Assembly (NCBI GenBank): GCA_030836155.1
Contig: JAURQI010000024.1
Location: 1 to 56,258 of the forward strand
From: Crocinitomix sp.
GTDB lineage: Bacteria > Bacteroidota > Bacteroidia > Flavobacteriales_D > Crocinitomicaceae
Direction of reading: 5' to 3'
Length of the DNA stretch: 56,258 bases
The notes under the pieces were generated by a model. It ran no database searches. It was given only the letters and a program-made list of their open reading frames with translations, and was not told the origin of the DNA. The stretch's first letter is position 1; the number at the start of each line of letters is the position of its first letter. Below, one piece after another: positions 26,816 through 34,019 of this stretch. A program made the translations under genes and the position numbers.

Positions 26816-26847
26816 AAAAGACCGAAGAACAATCGTCTTCGGTCTTT
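26816..26847. terminator. Bidirectional terminator between batE and the peroxiredoxin operon
   Basis: A perfect 12-bp stem (26817-26828 with 26836-26847) with a 7-nt loop sits between two converging operons. The left side is an A run, giving a long T run on the minus strand; the plus-strand T run is short. Confidence 0.85.
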
Positions 26848-26869
26848 ATAGTCTATTAGAGCAAATCGT

Positions 26870-27127
26870 CTATTGATCTATACTACCAGTTACCCTTTTC
26901 ATAAAGGCATTGAGTGCCTCTTTTTCAGGTTTTCCTGCAACTATCTCCTTATGGACTTCAATGGCGCCGTATAGGTTTGAAATCATCTCACCTAGAACAT
27001 CCAACTCCTCATCCTTTAGCGAGGGTATATCTGCAAGCATTTCTAATGTTTCAATGGTTTCGAGTACATAATCTTCGTCGTACTCTCCAATGAATTCATT
27101 GACTTTTTTAATTATTGGTAACCTCAT
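26870..27127 (-). CDS. DUF6952-like small protein linked to thioredoxin
   Basis: 85 residues, all helical and acidic, no signal peptide, one possible domain. It starts RLPIIKKVNEFI and ends NAFMKRVTGSIDQ. Small proteins of this kind directly follow a thioredoxin and a peroxiredoxin in many Bacteroidota; I place it in DUF6952 from memory and have not checked this. The start overlaps the end of the thioredoxin gene by 20 nt. It has no cysteine, so it is not itself a thiol redox enzyme. A role in regulating or binding the peroxiredoxin system is inference. Confidence 0.7.
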   Translation of the reverse strand: MRLPIIKKVNEFIGEYDEDYVLETIETLEMLADIPSLKDEELDVLGEMISNLYGAIEVHKEIVAGKPEKEALNAFMKRVTGSIDQ

Positions 27128-27422
27128 CGATAAACGTTTTTAGTACATCTGCTTTATTGGTTTGAATCTGACCAACTAATTTGCCGCCTTTAAAAGCCGC
27201 GAACGTTGGCAAATTTGACACATCAGCGAGTTTACGTGACTCTGGTAATTTTTCTGCATCCACCATCACAAACGTGTCAGCCTCTTGTTCTGAAGCATGA
27301 CGCTTGAACTTTGGCTTCATAATTCGACAGTTTCCGCACCATCCAGCAGAGTATTGCACTAAAACAGTATCGTTTTCCGCAACTACTTGTGCCAGATTAT
27401 CTTCTTTCAACTCTATGTACAT
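27108..27422 (-). CDS. Thioredoxin-family protein with CGNC active site
   Basis: 104 residues. The fold is thioredoxin (VLVQYSAGWCGNCRIMKPKF, then the cis-Pro loop SNLPTFAAFKGGKLV). The active site is Cys-Gly-Asn-Cys instead of Cys-Gly-Pro-Cys; the middle residue tunes redox potential, so its chemistry may differ from classical thioredoxin. It is cytoplasmic (no signal). It follows the peroxiredoxin by 12 nt and is the likely electron donor to it (inference from context). The three-gene order peroxiredoxin, thioredoxin, small protein is shared by relatives. Confidence 0.88.
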   Translation of the reverse strand: MYIELKEDNLAQVVAENDTVLVQYSAGWCGNCRIMKPKFKRHASEQEADTFVMVDAEKLPESRKLADVSNLPTFAAFKGGKLVGQIQTNKADVLKTFIDEVTNN

Positions 27423-27434
27423 GGCTATTATTTT

Positions 27435-28058
27435 TTAGTGTGAAGCTAAATATGAAGCAACACCATCACGGTTTGCATTCATCGCATCCTTTCCTTCTTC
27501 CCAGTTTGCAGGACAAACTTCTCCGTGGTTCTGAACATGTGCATACGCATCAATCAAACGAATGAACTCGCTTACATTTCTTCCTAATGGCATGTGGTTA
27601 ACACTCTCATGGAATACTGTACCGTCTTCTTCAATCAAGTAAGTAGCACGGTAAGTTACATCATCACCTTCAATTAAACCATTTTCATCTGGCTCAGAGC
27701 TGTCTAGTATACCTAACTCATGTGAAAGGTTACGGTTGGTATCCGCCAAAATTGGATAGGTAACCCCTTCAATTCCACCTTGATCCTTTGGTGTATTTAA
27801 CCATGCAAAGTGAACCTCAGCAGTGTCTACAGAAGCACCAATAACCATTGTGTTTCTTTTTTCAAACTCACCCATTGCAGCCTGAAATGCATGCAATTCT
27901 GTTGGGCAAACGAATGTAAAATCTTTCGGGTACCAAAATAACAGAACTTTCTTCTTGTTCTTTAAAGCTTCATCTAAGACATTAATTTGTTTTGTTTCGC
28001 CCATTTCATCCATGGCGTTCACTGTAATGTTCGGGAATTTTCTACCTACTATTGACAT
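27435..28058 (-). CDS. Two-cysteine peroxiredoxin (AhpC/Tsa type)
   Basis: 207 residues. The peroxidatic site FWYPKDFTFVCPTEL (Cys near residue 51) and the resolving Cys in GEVCPANWEEG (near 173) are both present, as is the Arg of RATYLIEEDG. The enzyme reduces hydrogen peroxide and organic hydroperoxides. It differs from enteric AhpC by an insert near NTPKDQGGIEG, also found in other typical two-Cys enzymes. A perfect -7 box lies upstream. The operon continues with a CGNC thioredoxin, the likely reductant, and no AhpF gene is seen. Confidence 0.93.
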   Translation of the reverse strand: MSIVGRKFPNITVNAMDEMGETKQINVLDEALKNKKKVLLFWYPKDFTFVCPTELHAFQAAMGEFEKRNTMVIGASVDTAEVHFAWLNTPKDQGGIEGVTYPILADTNRNLSHELGILDSSEPDENGLIEGDDVTYRATYLIEEDGTVFHESVNHMPLGRNVSEFIRLIDAYAHVQNHGEVCPANWEEGKDAMNANRDGVASYLASH

Positions 28059-28091
28059 ATCTAATTGTTTTTATTGTTAAAATTTCTTTTG

Positions 28092-28099
28092 CAAAAATA
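28092..28099 (-). promoter_or_regulatory. -7 box (TATTTTTG) of the peroxiredoxin operon
   Basis: Perfect TAnnTTTG on the minus strand, 33 nt before the ATG. A TTTC lies 23 nt upstream as a weak -33 element. The predicted start lies about 28 nt before the ATG. Confidence 0.55.
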
Positions 28100-28268
28100 A
28101 CATAGATTTACGCAATTCGTATGAAATTTTCATTCTATATATTTATGGGTCTATAGTTTTTACTTATACTATGTGAATATTTATACGATTTGATGATACG
28201 CTTCGTTTTACTGCCGATCCATACCCAATTCTGCATTTACTAGAATTGCATATCTTTACCGATACGAG

Positions 28269-29969
28269 ATGTTTGACAGGATAATTAATATACTTCTAAT
28301 CGAAAGTGATTTGGCGATCGCAACTACGCTAAATGGTATACTTTTGCAACCTGGTCATAATATTTTTGTCGCTAAGGACGAAACTGAAGCGCTAGAACTT
28401 GTCGCATTAAAAAACTTCGTTCTCATATTTCTGAATCTGGACATGCCCAACACGGATTATGATCGATTAATCGAAAAAATAACACCTGAAACAAAAGGAT
28501 CAGTAAATCGCGCTTTGAACACCACGATTATAGTCAGTTCAGCCAATAAAGAAATTGCCTACAAGACGGTTACCCAGAATGCAAAAATTACCACGTTTGA
28601 TTATTTAATGCGTCCTTTTGATCCGGATATCGTTCATGTAAAGGTTGACATCTATAAGCGCCTTTACTTTAAGCATCAGCGCGTCAGTCAATTATTGGAA
28701 ACCATATTGCCTAATGAAACCCTACATGAATTTCAACGATTCGGTAAATCCAGTCCGCGTAAGAAAACGAACTGTGCGATTATGTTCACCGATTTTGTTG
28801 ATTTTTCAGCTAAAACGAGGAATAAAGATCCGCATGAAATTGTCAGAAAGTTAGACCAATACTTCAGTCATTTTGATGGTATCATTCAAAAGTATAATCT
28901 CGAAAAAATAAAAACAATTGGAGACGCCTATATGGTTGTTGGTGGAGTCACAGAGGAAGACCCCTTTCCAGCGATAAGAATGGCTTTAGCTGCAATTGAA
29001 ATACGCAATTATATCCAAACTGAAAAGCAAACGCACCGCGCTTTTCAAGAAGATTATTGGGAGATTCGAATAGGAATCCATATTGGGGACTTAGTTGCAG
29101 GTATTGTTGGTCAACACAAATTTAGTTTTGACGTCTGGGGCCATGCCGTTAATATTGCTGCGCGCTGTGAACAACATTCAAAACCGAATAAAATAAGCAT
29201 CACTGAAGATTTTGAGCAAGCCATTTCACCCTACTTTGAGGTTAAACCAAGAGGGAAAATTAAGCTCAAAAATCAGGGAGAGGTGGATTTATTCTTTTTG
29301 GAAGCGCTCCTTCCAAACTACTCCATTTATAAGGAAGGGCGTACCCCAAATGCTGATTTAAGAAAACAGTTAAAGTTGCCGACCGCTGACCTAGAAGGTA
29401 TTCGAAACTATATTTTGACCCGATTAAAAGCAGAGTTGGATGAGAAGCTCATCTATCATTCTCATGAGCATACTGAAAGAGTCGAAGAGGCCGTGTTGAA
29501 ATATGCCCAATTGGAAAACTTGCATGCACACGATATTCTGCTTGTAAGGACTGCCGCCTTATTTCATGACGCTGGTTTTTTATTTCGTTACCATGACAAC
29601 GAGGAATTGTCTGTTGACCTCTTCAAAACTGTCGTACCTGATTTTGGTTATAATGATGAAGAAATTCAAAAAATTGAGGAAATCATCATGTCTACGGTAT
29701 ACGGCAATAAACCGACTAATATGCTTGAAGCGATTATGTGTGATGCTGACCTTGATTATCTGGGTCGCGTGGACTACCACGTTAAAGCTGAATTACTCTT
29801 TGATGAAATGGCTTTATTTGGCCTTACTTTATCCGACCAAGAAAGAATTCGCAAACAAATCCATTATCTAGAGGAGGTACATGATTATTATACTGTTGCC
29901 GCGAAAAATACGCGCGGACCAGGAAAAGCGAAACGACTGGCTGAATTGAAAAAGCAACTTAAGGAATAA
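28269..29969 (+). CDS. Pseudo-receiver / class III adenylate cyclase / HD-domain fusion protein
   Basis: 566 residues in three parts. Residues 1-125 are a response-regulator-like receiver that lacks the phosphoacceptor: the usual Asp is Asn56 (FLNLDMP) and the conserved Lys is Arg115 (LMRPFD), so it is probably not phosphorylated. Residues about 165-345 are a class III nucleotidyl cyclase with metal Asp175 and Asp178 (MFTDFVDFS), Lys215 in KTIGDAY, Asp288 in FDVWG, then Asn295 and Arg299: the Lys/Asp pair favours ATP over GTP. Residues about 380-520 carry an HD-type motif set (HSHEH at 397-401, FHDAG with His433-Asp434, and DADLD at 492-496). It has no membrane segment. It may make cAMP under control of the flanking domains; the HD substrate is unknown. 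TATCTTTA, one mismatch from a -7 box, lies 10 nt before the ATG. Confidence 0.88.
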   Translation: MFDRIINILLIESDLAIATTLNGILLQPGHNIFVAKDETEALELVALKNFVLIFLNLDMPNTDYDRLIEKITPETKGSVNRALNTTIIVSSANKEIAYKTVTQNAKITTFDYLMRPFDPDIVHVKVDIYKRLYFKHQRVSQLLETILPNETLHEFQRFGKSSPRKKTNCAIMFTDFVDFSAKTRNKDPHEIVRKLDQYFSHFDGIIQKYNLEKIKTIGDAYMVVGGVTEEDPFPAIRMALAAIEIRNYIQTEKQTHRAFQEDYWEIRIGIHIGDLVAGIVGQHKFSFDVWGHAVNIAARCEQHSKPNKISITEDFEQAISPYFEVKPRGKIKLKNQGEVDLFFLEALLPNYSIYKEGRTPNADLRKQLKLPTADLEGIRNYILTRLKAELDEKLIYHSHEHTERVEEAVLKYAQLENLHAHDILLVRTAALFHDAGFLFRYHDNEELSVDLFKTVVPDFGYNDEEIQKIEEIIMSTVYGNKPTNMLEAIMCDADLDYLGRVDYHVKAELLFDEMALFGLTLSDQERIRKQIHYLEEVHDYYTVAAKNTRGPGKAKRLAELKKQLKE

Positions 29970-29980
29970 CCCTTAAATAA

Positions 29981-30021
29981 AAAAATCCCATTCGCCCGTC
30001 TCAGACGAACAAATGGGATTT
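29981..30021. terminator. Bidirectional terminator between the cyclase gene and the lipoprotein gene
   Basis: AAATCCCATT pairs with AATGGGATTT (10-bp outer stem), and an inner GTCT/AGAC stem closes the centre. T runs flank it on the minus strand and more weakly on the plus strand. It serves both converging genes. Confidence 0.8.
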
Positions 30022-30043
30022 AAATATGGTTGTTTGAGATTTC

Positions 30044-30469
30044 TTATTTCTCCATTTTGATCACAGTAACTACACCATCATCATCAGTTTGTTTTAATTC
30101 TAAGTAAGAACCAGAAAGATCAACAATCTCAGAAGAGTTAATCGTAGTTGAAGAGAGATCATCTTTCACTTCCAACGTTGTACCATCATTAGACACACGA
30201 TAGATGTCAGCTTCTGTCGCATCTCCGAAATCTGTATTGATTGTCGTTGTGACATTACAAAATTCATCATCCTTTAGTTTACAAGCTTCAAAAGACATTG
30301 TTACACTGTTAATGAAACCTTCAGCTAACCAATCAACGGTTACACCGTCGTCAGACACTTTGTATTCTGTTGCTGTCCATGTACCGTCTAATTTTTTTAC
30401 AGCACTTTGGTTCTTGTTACAAGCAACAGCCAATAAAGCTATTGCAGCGATCATTAAGATTTTTTTCAT
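30044..30469 (-). CDS. Small lipoprotein, lipocalin-like, paralogue A
   Basis: 141 residues from the ATG at 30467-30469; the open frame extends 34 codons further but with a Cys/Trp-rich unlikely sequence that crosses the promoter. The signal peptide MKKILMIAAIALLAVAC ends in a lipobox. The mature part begins with KKLDGTWTATEY, the GxW start of lipocalin-like domains, and has KLKDDEFC with a second Cys. It is very similar to the neighbouring 30605-31033 protein (over half the residues identical by eye), so the pair arose by tandem duplication. Function is unknown; probably anchored in the outer membrane. A perfect -7 box, TATATTTG, precedes it at 30493-30500. Confidence 0.8.
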   Translation of the reverse strand: MKKILMIAAIALLAVACNKNQSAVKKLDGTWTATEYKVSDDGVTVDWLAEGFINSVTMSFEACKLKDDEFCNVTTTINTDFGDATEADIYRVSNDGTTLEVKDDLSSTTINSSEIVDLSGSYLELKQTDDDGVVTVIKMEK

Positions 30470-30492
30470 TTTAATTGTTTTTAAGTTCTCCC

Positions 30493-30500
30493 CAAATATA
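30493..30500 (-). promoter_or_regulatory. -7 box (TATATTTG) of lipoprotein A
   Basis: Perfect TAnnTTTG on the minus strand, 23 nt before the start codon. It shows that paralogue A has its own promoter and is not only a read-through product of paralogue B. Confidence 0.5.
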
Positions 30501-30548
30501 CAAAAAGCATACCATTTATATATCAGGGGTAATACACATTCACAGAAC

Positions 30549-30582
30549 AAAAAAAGCTCCCAAGCTTGCACTAGAGAGCTTC
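30549..30582 (-). terminator. Terminator of lipoprotein B
   Basis: AAGCTC/GAGCTT stem (30554-30559 with 30576-30581), with an inner CAAGCTTG palindrome and a T run on the minus strand. It lies 23 nt past the stop of the 30605-31033 gene. Confidence 0.65.
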
Positions 30583-30604
30583 ATTATATAACAAGTAAGT
30601 TATA

Positions 30605-31033
30605 TTAGTTCTTCGTTAAAGTGATTTCAGTGATGTCACCATCTTCGTCCGTCTCTTTTAATCGACAATCTGTTTTTGACAATTCAACGATTTCAATTGT
30701 TTCGATCGTCGTGGACGCTGCATCATCCTTAGTCTGCAATGTCGTCCCATCATCCGTTACAGCATAAACATCTGCTTCAGTATCCGTACCAAAAACTGTT
30801 TCTAGCGTTGTAGTTAAAGCACAAAATTCATCGTCCTTTAACTTACAGTTTCCAAACGTCATAGTAGCGGAGGTAATTAAACCTGACTCAATAAGGTCAA
30901 CGGTAACACCATCCTCAGTTACTGAGAATGAAGTAGCTGTCCAAGTTCCATCTAATTTCTTAACTGCTGCTTGGTTTTTGTTACATGCTACAGCCAATAA
31001 CGCAACTGTAGCAATCATCAATAATTTTTTCAT
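30605..31033 (-). CDS. Small lipoprotein, lipocalin-like, paralogue B
   Basis: 142 residues. Signal peptide MKKLLMIATVALLAVAC with lipobox, then AAVKKLDGTWTATSFSV, followed by a beta-rich acidic mature domain with KLKDDEFCALTTT. Same length and layout as paralogue A, with the first 36 residues almost identical and divergence greatest at the C-terminus. Each gene has its own terminator. Family membership beyond the lipocalin-like GxW start is not clear. Confidence 0.82.
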   Translation of the reverse strand: MKKLLMIATVALLAVACNKNQAAVKKLDGTWTATSFSVTEDGVTVDLIESGLITSATMTFGNCKLKDDEFCALTTTLETVFGTDTEADVYAVTDDGTTLQTKDDAASTTIETIEIVELSKTDCRLKETDEDGDITEITLTKN

Positions 31034-31108
31034 AACTATATATTAAGTTTAGTCTAAAATACGTAAATACTTTCTTCTGGGTTACAAAGTTTAATGATTT
31101 CTATCCAT

Positions 31109-31545
31109 TTATCTGGCATAACTGTCTTCTTCAATATATTGCAAATACTTCACCCAGTCTAGTGCCATCTGCCCCTTTAGCACCCTCGGGAATTTATGTT
31201 GGGCACCATATTTATTTTTAATCTTCATAAAATCGTAAAAGACTTTATTCGGCAAAATGTTTAATTCAATTTCTTCCAGCGCAAAATTACGGTCAATAAG
31301 AGATAATCGGTGTTTAGCATCGATAATTCATAATCCAACTCTTCTCTTAATGATTTAGATCTTCCTATTGGTTGATCACATCCTAAATACCAAACATGTT
31401 TAAAATTATCGGTTGCTGTTTTTGTACCTACAACAGCAAATTCGCGGATATCGAGCTTGTTCCGGTACGCCACTCTGGTTAAGGGATTTGTTTGTCTATT
31501 GTTGAAGCCCTGCTTGTCTCTTTTATTTGAGATAATTTTAACGGG
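31109..31545 (-). pseudogene. Frameshifted C-terminal fragment resembling the GH3 family
   Basis: Two minus-strand reading frames join here. The upstream one (31545 down to 31261) reads NPLTRVAYRNKLDIREF...FKHVWYLGCDQP...LSMLNTDY and then ends in a stop. The other frame continues at about 31300 with RNFALEEIELNILPNKVFYDFM and KNKYGAQHKFPRVL, and stops at 31109. Together this recalls the C-terminus of GH3 auxin-responsive-like acyl-adenylating proteins of Bacteroidota (pattern LN.DY..(R)...L......F...M....K.G.QHK.PR). One frameshift near 31300 separates the halves, there is no start codon, and the N-terminal 400 or so residues are missing, so this is a decayed remnant. The GH3 call is by eye only. 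Confidence 0.5.
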
Positions 31546-32057
31546 TCACGATTAATTACTCGATACGCACGCTGATCACAATAATTTGAAAAATATTTGG
31601 ATTTCGAAATCTTAGAATAGTAGAAGCCATAGCCAATTGGACTCCTTTTGTTTTTAATAAATAATTGAAGATGGTTTTTATTCTGAAAACTTAGAGTTTT
31701 ACATTGAAGATGACAAGGGCGTTTCTCACAATCTATCTGAATTCTTGAAATCACATATTTAAAGTAAAAGTATTTATATTAACAATAGAAAATGGATTAA
31801 TGAGTCTTATATGGGAATATAAAGCGTAAATTAAATTTAGGAGTAAGGACCTATATCCTTATCAAGCCCAAGATTTGTTCGTAAATAGATTAAACATCTT
31901 GCTAACCAAACATAAAACGATTGGCTCAGTCAAAATTTTCTACACTGAGATATCTTAAGCCTTAAATCATCATTGTTATTTTACTTTATAACCGATCCAT
32001 AGAAAAAACTAGATAGGATGATGTGTCGAATAAGTAATATATAATAAGAGAAATTGT
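31546..32057. other. 512-nt stretch without a convincing gene
   Basis: No ORF with a recognisable domain is seen. A 91-codon minus-strand frame (31479-31754, GTG start) has an odd composition (Cys, Asn, Lys, Tyr) and partly overlaps the GH3-like fragment in another frame, so it is probably chance or decay. The right half is very AT-rich with many stops in all frames. The stretch probably belongs to the same decayed block as the GH3-like fragment. Confidence 0.5.
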
Positions 32058-32264
32058 ATGAAAGTATTTATTGTTTTACAAGAATGGGATGATGTTGGCT
32101 TTTCAGATGAAGTTGAAGTATTCTTTAATTATAAAGATGCCGAGCAATTCAAAATAAATGTGGAGTTGTTTTATGTCTATATTATGCATTTTAAACGAGC
32201 TATCGTAATAGAAAAAACGATAAATCAAAAATTACCCAAGATTGAATACAGTGGAAAATACTAA
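32058..32264 (+). CDS. Small protein of unknown function
   Basis: 68 residues, starting with ATG behind an AAGAG stretch 7 nt away. It is moderately hydrophobic (KVFIVLQEW at the start; VELFYVYIMHF in the middle) and basic at the end, with no clear transmembrane helix and no signal peptide. I do not recognise it. It lies alone in the decayed zone, 58 nt left of the MITE. It may be real or chance; the ribosome site and biased amino-acid use slightly favour real. Confidence 0.35.
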   Translation: MKVFIVLQEWDDVGFSDEVEVFFNYKDAEQFKINVELFYVYIMHFKRAIVIEKTINQKLPKIEYSGKY

Positions 32265-32321
32265 AAACGCATTACAGTAATATCCAAAATACATAAGCTA
32301 GCTTACCAAAGTGATTTATAA

Positions 32322-32472
32322 GGTTCTGTCGCATCTGTCTATTTTTTTGCTTTTCTTTAAGAAAAATGGAATCAGACAAATAACTAAAATGCTGATTTTC
32401 AATTGAATTTATTTTGTGACATTTGAATTTTATCAGTTGAAAACGGTTAAATTTGGTAGATGCGACAAAACC
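32322..32472. mobile_element. 151-bp MITE-like element, copy 1
   Basis: The element begins GGTTCTGTCGCATCT (32322-32336) and ends with its inverted copy (32458-32472), 14 of 15 bases matching. A second copy lies at 55444-55595 with about nine in ten bases identical over its length. There is no room for a transposase, so it is non-autonomous. The tip resembles the GGTTCTGTTGCAAA ends I recall for IS6-family elements, which is only suggestive. Left flank ATTTATAA and right flank ATTTACCC share five bases, perhaps a worn target duplication. Its right end supplies the last nine codons and stop of the RmuC-like gene fragment. Confidence 0.8.
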
Positions 32473-32725
32473 ATTTACCCTTCCACTCAGTGGATGATTT
32501 GAGCTCTTGTCGATATTGCTGCTCCAACTCCTGATGGTCAGATTTTGCTGATTGAGCTTCCTTTTCTGCTCTTTCCAAAGTAGACTTTAGTTGCGCATTC
32601 TCAACCTTCAAATTTTGACGCTCTAGCTCAAGCTCTGGTTTATCACCTGAGGACATCGTCTTAGCCAATAGATAACCTATAACGACACCTGCTACTAACC
32701 CTATTATCAGCAATAAATAATCCAT
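32447..32725 (-). pseudogene. Truncated RmuC-like coiled-coil membrane protein, ended by the MITE
   Basis: 92 codons. Residues 1-21 form one transmembrane helix (LLLIIGLVAGVVIGYLLA), followed by a coiled coil from about 30 to 80 with leucine and glutamate heptads. This is the start layout of RmuC, a nuclease-fold protein that limits recombination, normally over 400 residues. The frame enters the MITE at 32472, and the last nine residues (WFCRIYQI and stop) are MITE-encoded. No RmuC-like sequence appears on the other side of the MITE, so the rest was lost or moved. It is the last gene of the sigma-factor operon, 21 nt after the redoxin gene. A genuinely small protein cannot be excluded. Confidence 0.55.
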
Positions 32726-32746
32726 CTTTACCTCTTGTGATCTTTA

Positions 32747-33448
32747 TTATATCTTAATTGAGCAACCAATTGCTTTTGTCTCTGTTACCTCAGGCTGTTG
32801 TCCTTTTAAAAGGGCATCTACCGCATCTTCTACATATCTTTTAGTCACAGCTTCTGCATCTTCATGGTTATCGTCAATTGCTCCAATGTAAGCAACACGA
32901 TTACCTTCATCCGTTTTTTCTAGGATGTACATATGAGGTGTTTTTGTCGCACCGTATTGCGGAAAAATAGTTTGTCCTTCATCCATCAAATATGGAAAAG
33001 TAAATCCTTTTTCTTCAGCCCGCACTTGCATATTCTCATAACTATCTTCTTCAACAATTTCCGGATTATTCGGATTTATAGCGATAACTGGATATCCTTG
33101 AGATTTGTATTTAGCATCTAGTGCAATGATGCGATCCTCATACGCCACAGCATATGGGCAATGGTTACATGTAAATGTCAAAATGAATCCTTTTGCATAT
33201 GTATAATCAGCTAGTGAAACCATTTCACCATCGATATTCATCAGTGAGAAGTCGGTTGCGATATCACCAACGGCATATCCTTCATTCATCTGCTCATCCT
33301 CCTCAGTATCAGTTGACATTTCTGTAGAATCTAAAGCCGTGGTCAATGAGTCATTCTCATTTTCTGATGCTTTGTTTGATTCGCTCCCACCACATGCGAT
33401 TAGGACTAATGATAAAGCTAGCGGTAGGATATATATGATTGAATTCAT
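32747..33448 (-). CDS. Thioredoxin-fold lipoprotein (redoxin) with CNHC site
   Basis: 233 residues. Residues 1-19 form a signal with lipobox LIACGG. An acidic, Ser/Thr-rich linker spans about 20-60. The domain (about 65-210) is of the AhpC/TSA redoxin type: DFSLMNIDG, ILTFTCNHCPYAVAYEDR with a C-x-x-C pair, INPNNPEIVEEDSYENM and the KTPHMYILEK cis-Pro loop. Family members of this form are common in Bacteroidota but the substrate is unknown. As a lipoprotein it would act in the periplasm. It follows the TlpA-like gene by 10 nt in the sigma-factor operon, so the two may form one redox relay (inference). Confidence 0.85.
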   Translation of the reverse strand: MNSIIYILPLALSLVLIACGGSESNKASENENDSLTTALDSTEMSTDTEEDEQMNEGYAVGDIATDFSLMNIDGEMVSLADYTYAKGFILTFTCNHCPYAVAYEDRIIALDAKYKSQGYPVIAINPNNPEIVEEDSYENMQVRAEEKGFTFPYLMDEGQTIFPQYGATKTPHMYILEKTDEGNRVAYIGAIDDNHEDAEAVTKRYVEDAVDALLKGQQPEVTETKAIGCSIKI

Positions 33449-33458
33449 GTTTTTGTGT

Positions 33459-34019
33459 TTATAGTTGATTTTGGAATTGCTGTACTTCTTTTTCTAATGT
33501 TTCAAAGGTGAAGGATTGCTCGTAAAAGTTTCGCTTTTGACCACTATAAATTATTGTAGCAGGAATGGCACCTGTCCAATCAGCATCAATTTGAGGGATC
33601 CAGCTATTGGCATCTGGTTCATTTAGCAGAATGACACGCTCTTTCAATTGTCTATCTTTTAGAAAAGGAAGAAGATCAGAGCGGATTTTTGATGAGAAAT
33701 CTAAGCTAATAAGTGTCAGTTCAATATTTGGATGTTTTTTAACCAGCTCTTGGAAATAAGGCAATTCAGCAACACATGGAATACACCATGTTGCCCAAAA
33801 ATTAATGACATGAAGACGTTCATCTTTCTGATAAAGCAAGGGCTGTAGCGCCTCAAAATTTACCACCTCGACTTGATAATCACCATCGTGGTATAAGGTA
33901 TCCGTTTTCAGTTGCACGCTGGCGTAACCCTCATTTTTTGAAGAAGAACAACTTTGAGCAAGTAATAATATAACCAGGGTAAGCCCTATGGACAGTAGTT
34001 TCTTATATCGATGTATCAT
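33459..34019 (-). CDS. TlpA-like thiol-disulfide lipoprotein
   Basis: 186 residues. The signal (Lys-rich start, hydrophobic core) ends in a lipobox LAQSCSSS near residue 24. The thioredoxin-fold domain carries FWATWCIPCVAELPYF, the WCxxC site with Ile-Pro as the middle residues, and a later ISLDFSSKI region with a GAIPATII cis-Pro strand. Such proteins reduce or exchange disulfides in the periplasm. It overlaps the anti-sigma-like gene upstream by 4 nt, so it is co-translated with the sigma/anti-sigma pair. Confidence 0.88.
   Translation of the reverse strand: MIHRYKKLLSIGLTLVILLLAQSCSSSKNEGYASVQLKTDTLYHDGDYQVEVVNFEALQPLLYQKDERLHVINFWATWCIPCVAELPYFQELVKKHPNIELTLISLDFSSKIRSDLLPFLKDRQLKERVILLNEPDANSWIPQIDADWTGAIPATIIYSGQKRNFYEQSFTFETLEKEVQQFQNQL

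Noticed and set aside
30561..30568. CAAGCTTG palindrome as a protein-binding operator
   Set aside because: It lies inside the loop of the terminator of lipoprotein B and is a simple 8-bp palindrome; chance is enough.
31479..31754. 91-codon minus-strand frame beginning with GTG
   Set aside because: No recognisable domain, odd composition, and it overlaps the GH3-like fragment in another frame; kept only as part of the decayed stretch.
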